DNA of 34,471 nt, from NCBI GenBank assembly GCA_015661075.1, contig JACVQJ010000031.1, positions 1 to 34,471 of the forward strand, written 5' to 3'. Made by a program: the position numbers and the translations under genes. Below the pieces are notes generated by a model. It saw only the letters and a list, made by a program, of their open reading frames with translations, ran no database searches and had not been told where the DNA came from. Below, piece after piece: positions 25,555 through 31,638 of this stretch. Numbering within the stretch: the first letter of the stretch is position 1; every line of letters begins with the position of its first letter. The stretch is from Parachlamydiales bacterium (GTDB lineage Bacteria > Chlamydiota > Chlamydiia > Chlamydiales > SM23-39).

Positions 25555-26460
25555 TTAAGAGCAAAGAGGTTCGGCTTTGATAAAGTGTAAAATCCTTGAA
25601 GCAATGTCTTTTTCCAGCGCTTGATTGAACATCATGTGGCCCATTTTCGGGATCAGCTGCAATTCCGCATCCGGAATGGCCAAAGCGACTGGTATTCCTG
25701 TGATTCGAGGTAATAGAAGATTGTCTTCCTTCCCATGAATGACCAGGGTAGGGGATTGAATTGAGGCAAACAGCCCGCTCCTTTCTTTAAGATTGAAGTT
25801 TGTTTTTTCGATGACTGCAACATGGGATCGATGAAATTCCGGAGGAAAATGAGAACGGAAATAGAGATCGCGGGTATAATCTATCGCCATCTTCTCATCC
25901 AGAGCAGCTGTACCGTTCAAAAGGCGCCACACCGTCATGTAATCATCGATGCTCTCATGAAAATTGGACGTGGGAGTATTAGCAAGAAGCGATTTCCAAA
26001 CACCTTCTGCCAAGGTTTTTTCGGATGATGTGAGATTCAAATCGCAATTTGCCACTTCTCCAATAGGACCGGTTGCGATCACGACCATTTTTTTCACGCG
26101 TTCTGGCGATGTAGCGGCGAACCATTGAGCAACATAGCCACCCATCGAATGGCCGATGATATGAGACTTGTCGATGCTGAAGAAATTCAGAATGTCGATG
26201 GCATCATTGGCGAGATCTTTGAGTTCGTAGGGATTTTTTTCATAGTCGACGGCTGATGAAAGCCCTACATCGCGATGATCGTAGCGGATGACAAAAAAGT
26301 CATTTTTTACCAAATAGTGACAAAAGGTATCGGTCCAGAAATGACAAGGCGCTCCCGCTCCCGCGATGAGGAGGCATGCCTCATTCTTTGGATCGCCAAT
26401 TGTCTCGACGTTGAGAGAAAGATTTTCCCTTGTTATGATCTGCTGACCGGATTCTTTCAT
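25555..26460 (-). CDS. Alpha/beta hydrolase
   Basis: This encodes 301 residues with an alpha/beta-hydrolase fold. Oxyanion region LLIAGAGAPCHFW, strand/helix YDHRDVGLS, nucleophile elbow GHSMGG with Ser105, acid loop VIHGKEDNLL (Asp), and the catalytic His in KMGHMMF. The sequence resembles esterase-type members (RdmC-like carboxylesterases), but the substrate is unknown. There is no signal peptide. It lies between repeats K1 and K2, 53 bp downstream of the toxin-antitoxin pair, and so is probably mobile cargo. Confidence 0.85.
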   Translation of the reverse strand: MKESGQQIITRENLSLNVETIGDPKNEACLLIAGAGAPCHFWTDTFCHYLVKNDFFVIRYDHRDVGLSSAVDYEKNPYELKDLANDAIDILNFFSIDKSHIIGHSMGGYVAQWFAATSPERVKKMVVIATGPIGEVANCDLNLTSSEKTLAEGVWKSLLANTPTSNFHESIDDYMTVWRLLNGTAALDEKMAIDYTRDLYFRSHFPPEFHRSHVAVIEKTNFNLKERSGLFASIQSPTLVIHGKEDNLLLPRITGIPVALAIPDAELQLIPKMGHMMFNQALEKDIASRILHFIKAEPLCS

Positions 26461-26500
26461 TTGAACCTTTTGAACCTGTTATAATATAGGATTTTGAAAA
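26461..26500. repeat. 40-bp repeat behind toxin-antitoxin module, copy 1
   Basis: TGAACCTTTTGAACCTGTTA then TAATATAGGATTTTGAAAA. Nearly the same 40 bp occurs at 29252-29291. In both places it lies immediately downstream of an antitoxin gene on the minus strand, at 4-14 bp from the stop. The copy at 29252 can form a small hairpin (AACCTAT / ATAGGTT). Confidence 0.7.
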
Positions 26501-26513
26501 GTTGCATGAACTT

Positions 26514-26840
26514 TTAAGCGCAGCAATGGATGAGTTTGGCGACCGTCTTAATCGTTGGATTTTTGCATTTCAAGCTGTGATACAGAGTTGAACGAGGCAT
26601 TTCGGCATTTTCTGCTAATTGCCTCTTATTGAGTGCTTGGAAATGAGCGGCAAGTATTTCAATGGCCCCTTCGGGATCGTTATCTTTCAGACATTCCCAA
26701 AATGCCTGAGCAATGAGTTTTTCATTAGTGAGTGATTTAAAAGGATCATGCTTGGTCAGCTTAACGTCTTTTTTCAGACGAAGCTTCGGTATATTTGCGG
26801 AGAATTTTTTTCGCCCGTGTAATGTCTTTATTTTGGCCAT
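26514..26840 (-). CDS. Antitoxin of HigBA/RelBE-like addiction module
   Basis: This encodes 108 residues from an internal ATG (MAKIKTLHG). The C-terminal half fits the 'addiction module antidote' helix-turn-helix family: ALNKRQLAENAEMPRSTLYH then NPTIKTVAKLIHCCA. The first 30 residues are basic. The gene overlaps the toxin end by about 80 bases, much more than the few bases usual for such pairs. It would neutralise the toxin and repress the operon. Confidence 0.75.
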   Translation of the reverse strand: MAKIKTLHGRKKFSANIPKLRLKKDVKLTKHDPFKSLTNEKLIAQAFWECLKDNDPEGAIEILAAHFQALNKRQLAENAEMPRSTLYHSLKCKNPTIKTVAKLIHCCA

Positions 26841-27072
26841 TTTTATTTCCTCCCAGGAGAAGTAAAACATCGTATTCGGCTAGATAGGCATAATAAACAC
26901 GCCTACCGTTTGCCCACTTTAATTCCCATATATAATCGGTCAAACGTTTGCAAGTGCCGAAATAGTCGTCACAGGCGATATGCAATAGACGCTCATCAAT
27001 CTGCAGTTTTGATTTAAGCGGCTGTTCGTTTAGCCACTCTTCAAATTCAGGTGTCTTGTGTAGCTCTGTCAT
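26761..27072 (-). CDS. RelE/HigB-like addiction module toxin
   Basis: This encodes 103 residues. It matches the COG3657 'addiction module killer protein' pattern: TPEFEEWLNE near the start, KRLTDYIWELKWANGRRVYY in the middle and LLLLGGNKNGQNKDITRAKK near the end. Such toxins are RelE-fold ribonucleases that cut mRNA, often on the ribosome. The toxin precedes the antitoxin (HigBA order). A perfect 12-bp palindrome upstream (27096-27107) is a candidate operator. Confidence 0.8.
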   Translation of the reverse strand: MTELHKTPEFEEWLNEQPLKSKLQIDERLLHIACDDYFGTCKRLTDYIWELKWANGRRVYYAYLAEYDVLLLLGGNKNGQNKDITRAKKILRKYTEASSEKRR

Positions 27073-27095
27073 CGCATCTTAAACGCTGATAATTT

Positions 27096-27107
27096 TATTG
27101 TACAATA
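27096..27107. promoter_or_regulatory. Palindromic candidate operator of addiction module
   Basis: TATTGTACAATA, a perfect 12-bp palindrome 24 bp upstream of the toxin start. TACAAT within it could be the -10 element on the minus strand, so an antitoxin bound here would block transcription. Confidence 0.5.
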
Positions 27108-27279
27108 TATTAGACATAATCGAAAGATCATTTTTTGATTGGCGTGGGACACTGGTGGGACAGCATTACCCTAAACTTGACTAATCTTCTCAACACTTAA
27201 TAATAAATCATTTAGCACAAGCTCCTTGCTGTTAGAATGATAAGTGTTGATTTGAGTTGTAAGACGTTGGATACAAGCC

Positions 27280-27450
27280 GACTGTAAATCCCCCGGCATC
27301 CCCTCCGCTGGTTCGAGTCCAGCCACCCCCATAAAATGGCCCGCATTTTGTGGGCCTTTTCATTTTATGGGGGCGAGCAGGCCAACAATTTGGCCTGCGT
27401 GGTGGACTCGAAGTGAGGAGCTCTGCGACGAACCGGCTTTCGGGACGGGA
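27280..27450 (+). repeat. 171-bp direct repeat K2 with 3' half of tRNA-Tyr
   Basis: Second copy of K1, almost identical from the T-arm (GCTGGTTCGAGTCCAGCC) to the end (GGCTTTCGGGACGGGA). It diverges more in the anticodon arm and variable arm (CCCCCGGCATCCCCTCC), which no longer pair properly. Downstream homology with K1 resumes after a 57-bp insertion (or loss in K1) bounded by GGGAC. Bases 27108-27279 upstream hold no gene that I could recognise. Confidence 0.8.
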
Positions 27451-27531
27451 GCCTTATTTTGCATTGTGAAATCAGAAGTTTTTGAGTCCTGAAAGGGGCT
27501 TTCATGGGACAGCAATTCTCAACATATGCCG

Positions 27532-27725
27532 AAATAGCAACGTCTTGCTAGCGGGAGTTTACAAGTTATTTTGACGATATGATGTAAGATTTTGAGTCGC
27601 AATTGATTATATTTTTGAGTGCATTACCCAATCGGCTAAGCACGAAAAAATATAATCGATTGTGGCGCAAAAGATTGCGTCAGATCGCGCAAAATAACTT
27701 GTAAACTCCCGCTAGTATCGCTATC
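27532..27725. repeat. Long imperfect palindrome I
   Basis: The outer arms GCTAGCGGGAGTTTACAAGT and TATTTTG pair perfectly with ACTTGTAAACTCCCGCTAG on the right. Inner arms built on CAAT-GATTATATTTTT also pair. Total about 190 bp with a core of 170 bp. It is unrelated to other palindromes in sequence. It occupies the spacer between K2 and the MFS gene. Confidence 0.85.
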
Positions 27726-27812
27726 TAAAGACCAACAACATTCTCTGCGCGTTTTTCTGCAACTACTGGTATGGTAGAAAATTGTTTAGTCAAGTGAGAT
27801 GTTTGGAAAACC

Positions 27813-29194
27813 ATGAAAACGAAATCATCTAAAGCTTCTCTCTATGTCGCCCTTTTTGTCATCTTTATGGATTTCGTGGGTTTTGCCATCATTTGGCCTA
27901 TTTTTTCACCCATGCTCTTCGATGCATCTCTTCCTTTGCTTCCCAGCGATACAAGTCCTGAAGTACGTGGATTTTGGTTAGGCGTTTTATTGTCATTAGC
28001 CCCTTTGTCTCAATTCTTCAGCTCGGCCGTTTGGGGTGCGATATCTGATAATTTGGGACGCAAGAAACCGTTGCAATTTAGTTTGATGGTCACTTGTTTG
28101 GGAAGCATTTGCTCGTTTTTCGGAGCCTATTTCTACAGTCTATGGGTTATTTTGTTATCAAGAGTCATTATCGGACTTGCTTCCGGAAATATTTCCATTG
28201 TTCAGGCGACCATCGCCGATATCAGCACACCTGAGGAAAAAACAAAAAATTTCGGCCTTTTTGGAATGATGATTGGGCTGGGATTTACAGTTGGCCCATT
28301 GATTGGTGGCTCATTTTCATATTATGGCTATAGTACACCGTTCGTTTTGGCCATTTTCTTGGCTGCATTGAATTTGATTTTTGCTTTCGGTTTTTTCCAG
28401 GAGACGCTGCACTTTCCGATTAAAACAAAGATCAACTGGAAAGCCGGGCTCATGAATTTTAAAAAAGCCTTTCATCTCGAGGGTTTGCGAACGATTTTTC
28501 TGGTTTCTTTTCTTGCCAATTTTGCCTGGGTCTTTTTTGTCGAATTCATTCCCGTGTATTTGATCAATCAATTTCATTTTTCCTCTATGAATTTGGGGCT
28601 TTTCTTTGGCGTTGCGAGCGGCATTTTTGCTTTAAATTCTGGCGTTCTCATTCGCCCTGTATCCAAATATTTGAGCGCGGAAACACTTCTTTGTGGAGGA
28701 TTGTTTCTGGGCGGGCTCTCTATTTTATCAATCTTGCTCAATGACTCCCTAATTTGGATGTGGTCATTGATTGTCTTCATGTTTTCCTTTTGCGCTTATT
28801 TTTCTCTCTCATGTAACACATTGGTATCAAACCGTGCCTCACCGCAAATTGAATAACTCCTCCTTAAAAGGAGGAGATTCTTCTGTAGCTTTTGGTTGCG
28901 GTGCGGCTAACGCCGCTTACCGCACGAATAAAATATCTTGCCTAGACCCACCCCTAAAGGGGTGGGATTGCGGCAAGAAGTGCGTTCAAGGGGAAGCGCT
29001 CGGGGTGTTGGGATCTATCTATGCCATTTCTACGATAGCCAGTTCTCTTTTTTTCTGGTTCGCTTGTCGGAGCACATCCTACTTTACCGATTTGGGGTGG
29101 CGGACTGATTATGGTCGTGGCTGGGATCATTTTTTTCGCTCTCTATCCAAATTTCCATTTGAGACAAAAGTTTACAAAGTTTTTTAATCGCTAA
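27813..29194 (+). pseudogene. MFS transporter (TetA-like), disrupted
   Basis: Residues 1-346 read as a major facilitator with twelve-helix design: motif A-like GAISDNLGRKKPL between helices 2 and 3, then GLASGNISIVQATIADISTP and GMMIGLGFTVGPLIGG as in TetA-class drug antiporters. After ...NRASPQI a 136-bp hairpin element (28851-28986) inserts and brings a stop codon. The reading resumes exactly with QGEALGVLGSIYAISTIASS, then is broken again by one extra T in a T7 run near 29050; removing it restores GSLVGAHPTLPIWGGGLI to a stop at 29192. So two independent lesions. The truncated protein would lack the last two to three helices. Confidence 0.85.
28851..28986. mobile_element. IS200/IS605-like non-autonomous hairpin element P1
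   Basis: 136 bp inserted in the MFS gene without target duplication, directly after AAATT. Hairpins in order: CTCCTCC-TTAAAA-GGAGGAG, GTGCGG..CCGCAC, and ACCCACCCCTAAAGGGGTGG. It has no coding capacity. Subterminal hairpins, no terminal inverted repeats and insertion 3' of a fixed short target are traits of IS200/IS605 derivatives (PATE-type). The final hairpin resembles the right end / guide-RNA region of TnpB elements. The family label is inference. Confidence 0.65.
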
Positions 29195-29251
29195 CTGCAG
29201 ATCTGTAAATAGCCGCAAAGAGGCAACGAAAATTGGGTTCGCACAATGGTT

Positions 29252-29291
29252 CTGAACCTTTTGAACCTATGTTAATATAGGTTTTTGAAAA
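29252..29291. repeat. 40-bp repeat behind toxin-antitoxin module, copy 2
   Basis: CTGAACCTTTTGAACCTATG then TTAATATAGGTTTTTGAAAA. Matches copy 1 at 26461 in all but a few positions. It lies 3 bp downstream of the higA-like stop codon. Confidence 0.7.
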
Positions 29292-29294
29292 AAT

Positions 29295-29666
29295 TTATCT
29301 GCCAAGAGCGGCTATCGTTGCATTTGATGGCGAGTCGCCAATCATTGTGTTTCCATGTCCCTGATGAGAAGAAGGTCGGACTGAAATGTAAACATCTTGT
29401 CCCAGATCATTCAGAAATCTCAATAAGCGTTCCAGAGAAAAGCTTTTTAAATAGCCTCTGAGTAGTAGTGAAACTTTGGGTTGTTTAATCTTTAATATTT
29501 TAGCCACTTTGGCTTGTGTGAGTTTTTTCTTTTTAATGATCTTGCTGATTTCCCAGACTAACTGCGATTTAGCGAGAGCCTCTTCTGGATTGGAGATGTC
29601 TAAATCGGCAAACACATTGCCGGAGCTTTCTTCATATTCGATATCTTTATATTTTTTCTTCTTCAT
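29295..29666 (-). CDS. higA: HigA-like XRE antitoxin, partner toxin broken
   Basis: This encodes 123 residues. The helix-turn-helix KKLTQAKVAKILKIKQPKVS then LLLRGYLKSFSLERLLRFL fits the XRE antitoxins paired with Gp49/HigB-type toxins. The ATG overlaps the toxin stop (ATGA). The upstream toxin gene is split by element P2, so this antitoxin may now act alone, for example as a repressor of its own promoter. The C-terminal tail (SSHQGHGNTMIGDSPSN) is low complexity. Confidence 0.8.
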   Translation of the reverse strand: MKKKKYKDIEYEESSGNVFADLDISNPEEALAKSQLVWEISKIIKKKKLTQAKVAKILKIKQPKVSLLLRGYLKSFSLERLLRFLNDLGQDVYISVRPSSHQGHGNTMIGDSPSNATIAALGR

Positions 29667-30120
29667 GATCCTTTTCCTTGAGATCGTTGATAAAGCATCT
29701 TGGCATCCTTCAAGCGTTGTTCAATGATCTCTATTTCATACTTAGGAGTAGCCATACCAGATTTCGATTTTTTCTGAAAAACATGCAGCACAGCTACGAA
29801 TTCCTTAAATTGAATAACTCCTCCTTAAAAGGAGGAGATTCTTCTTCCGCTTAAGGTTGCGGTGCGGCTAACGCCGCTTACCGCACGAATAAAATATCTT
29901 GCCTAGACCCACCCCGATAGGTTCCGCTGGAGTCGTTTTCGCGAAGTTCCCAAACTTTACCACTACCAAATCCTCTCAATAATTTTGCTGATGGAGGTAT
30001 TTCGCCTTTCTGAACGCCCCATAAGTCGTGTCCAACAGCTCTTTGCACTCGATCCGGAAATTCTTTTAAATCAGAACGCGTTCGTCCCATCCATATGATT
30101 CGTTTCACGCGGAAGTCCAA
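29663..30120 (-). pseudogene. higB: HigB (Gp49-like) toxin, interrupted
   Basis: The N-terminal part (KRIIWMGRTRSDLKEFPDRV, AVGHDLWGVQKGEIPPSAK, LLRGFGSGKVWELRENDSSG) is a typical phage-Gp49-like HigB toxin. After GTYR, sequence of element P2 follows and ends the frame. On the far side the family's C-terminus is intact in frame: IQFKEFVAVLHVFQKKSKSG, MATPKYEI, then to a stop at 29663 that overlaps higA. A few codons at the junction are lost, so insertion was accompanied by a small deletion or later erosion. Toxin activity should be abolished. Confidence 0.85.
29812..29915. mobile_element. IS200/IS605-like non-autonomous hairpin element P2 (truncated)
   Basis: The 104 bp match P1 from its left end, with about seven differences, again directly after AAATT. 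It stops at ACCCACCCC, so the right hairpin's second strand and the last 30 or so bases are missing. Same orientation as P1, about 960 bp away. Confidence 0.7.
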
Positions 30121-30140
30121 GCTATCTTGATCTGGGATCG

Positions 30141-30170
30141 ATTATACCCATATAGGTATATTATTGCCAA
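30141..30170 (-). promoter_or_regulatory. higBA promoter with palindromic operator
   Basis: On the minus strand, TTGGCA and a perfect TATAAT with 18 bp spacing, 20 bp upstream of the higB start. The palindrome TATACC-CATATA-GGTATA (30143-30160) sits over the spacer and -10, as expected for HigA autorepression. It appears intact although the toxin is broken. Confidence 0.6.
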
Positions 30171-30204
30171 TTCATTTTTGGGACCGTATAATTAATATGT
30201 AGGC

Positions 30205-30350
30205 GTCATTTTAAAATGTCACCTGTGGCATCACAAGATATTGATACTAAAAGAGGTGACGCAATGGAAAGGCGCATGTCTATGAGCGTTAAAGATGTAA
30301 GTCAGTTGCAGGTTTATCTCACTTCGAACTTGAATCGGCGGAATTATTGA
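30205..30350 (+). pseudogene. Insertion sequence remnant with transposase start
   Basis: GTCATTTTAAAATGTCAC (inverted repeat, 30205-30222) is followed by GAGGTGA and an ATG at 30264 opening 28 codons (MERRMSMSVKDVSQLQVY...). The beginning resembles N-termini of helix-turn-helix transposases of the ISNCY (ISDol1-like) type, where a similar phrase precedes the DNA-binding domain. It ends at once in TGA. It is presumably the left end of a decayed element. Low confidence in the family. Confidence 0.35.
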
Positions 30351-30453
30351 GGTGGAAGCCCCTCAACCCCCCAAAAAAGTTTTTAAAAATCTAACTAACT
30401 TATCCTGAAAGACCTCCACAAAACACCTCAAATAGGTCGTTTTTACTAGGGTT

Positions 30454-30506
30454 AGGGGGTCAATATCTACCATTATAGTTCCGACAACGAGGGGATTAAT
30501 ATCTAC
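30454..30506. repeat. Tandem subterminal repeats of an insertion sequence end
   Basis: AGGGGGTCAATATCTAC (30454-30470) and AGGGGATTAATATCTAC (30490-30506) are direct repeats 36 bp apart. Multiple repeats of this kind are found at the ends of IS21-like elements. No IstA/IstB gene is present, so it would be only a terminus. The right repeat abuts the promoter of the next gene. Confidence 0.35.
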
Positions 30507-30511
30507 AAAAA

Positions 30512-30539
30512 TTGCCCGTAATGTTAAGATCCATACAAT
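30512..30539 (+). promoter_or_regulatory. Putative promoter of 335-residue gene
   Basis: TTGCCC and TACAAT with 16 bp spacing, about 33 bp upstream of the ATG. AAAGGAG lies at 30558-30564. Confidence 0.4.
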
Positions 30540-30572
30540 GGTTTGGAAAATGCAAATCAAAGGAGAATATCA

Positions 30573-31580
30573 ATGTCGGGATTGACAAATTTTTATATAA
30601 TTAACCTCGCCTCTTCTACACGGGTTACGAATCCTTTTGACGAGATAAAAATCCGTATGGACAATAGCGTACTAAGAGGAAATTATTTAAGTTTGAGGAT
30701 ATCGAGCGCGTTCAGTGCAGAAATTCCGCCATTGGGGACGATCGTTCAGGGAGAGACGCCCACAGCCTCAAATGATTGGGTGGGCGCAAGTTTGGCGACC
30801 ATGGAGAGAACGAAAGAGTTTGTGAGAACAAGATTCAGCGCTTTTGGAGCCGTATTAGGCATAGAACCGAGTGTGTGGTTTGTAGGGACATCCCCCAGTG
30901 GAGCTTTTAAAAGGATTTCATCGGGAAAATTTTCGAATACGATTCGAGCACAAGTAGCGCCTTATGGATGTGTCGAGATCCTCTGTGATCATGCAACTCA
31001 TGTCTGGGTCCCCTACTCAGGGGCAAGACAAATGATCGATGACCTTTATCAGCATGGGGAAATACAAGTGAGCGATAAAGCAAATATAGCTCCCATACTT
31101 CGCGAATTGGAAAAAAACATTGAATATGCGGGCAAACGCAAGAATGAAGTTACCCAAGCTCAAAGAGATATCATTGTCTCAATGGTGGAAGAGCAGATCG
31201 ATGTCATCCTGGCTGCTGCGCCAGATGCCAATACAGCCAAGAGGTGGATTGAGAATGCCGCTTTTCATGTATACACGCCTTGTGAAGATCGTTGCACGGC
31301 CAAATCGCGGGTAATCGAGTTATCGATGGATGACCTGAGCGAGTGGCTTGCATTCAATGGCTGCGGATCCAATCGCGCCGAAGATCTCCCCCTTTATCAG
31401 AGTTTACTTCACGTTGGAAGGGTCTATTCGGGGCTGGCAAACATCGAGGGAGTGTTAGCCCAAAATGGCCCAACTCTTCCCTCAGAAAAACTGGTTCAGC
31501 AAATCATCATTGAACTCATCGAAGGATGGGTCGCACACAGGGAAGAACACTCCGTGATTTGCTCTCCTTCATGTTCATAA
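30573..31580 (+). CDS. Hypothetical protein, 335 residues
   Basis: I do not recognise a family. The ATG at 30573 has a strong AAAGGAG site; ten upstream codons in the open frame are not needed. There is no signal peptide or membrane helix. The N-terminal half looks like mixed beta structure (ISSAFSAEIPPLGTIVQGE, GCVEILCDHATHVWVPYSGA). The C-terminal half is helical (LRELEKNIEYAGKRKNEVTQ, then LVQQIIIELIEGWVAHREEH) and ends with CSPSCS. It stands alone at the right edge of the accessory region with an apparently intact frame, promoter and ribosome site. It could be a secreted effector, but nothing proves it. Confidence 0.7.
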   Translation: MSGLTNFYIINLASSTRVTNPFDEIKIRMDNSVLRGNYLSLRISSAFSAEIPPLGTIVQGETPTASNDWVGASLATMERTKEFVRTRFSAFGAVLGIEPSVWFVGTSPSGAFKRISSGKFSNTIRAQVAPYGCVEILCDHATHVWVPYSGARQMIDDLYQHGEIQVSDKANIAPILRELEKNIEYAGKRKNEVTQAQRDIIVSMVEEQIDVILAAAPDANTAKRWIENAAFHVYTPCEDRCTAKSRVIELSMDDLSEWLAFNGCGSNRAEDLPLYQSLLHVGRVYSGLANIEGVLAQNGPTLPSEKLVQQIIIELIEGWVAHREEHSVICSPSCS

Positions 31581-31638
31581 ACTTGGATGGTTGAAGAGAA
31601 ATTGGGCTTAAGGGATCGCTAGCAAAACAGCATTAAAC

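Noticed and set aside
27140-27170. GTGGGACACTGGTGGGACAG near repeat K2 as the end of an integrase gene
   Set aside because: A similar phrase is sometimes seen near tRNA-borne integration sites, but no recombinase reading frame or catalytic motif (R-H-R-Y) exists here.
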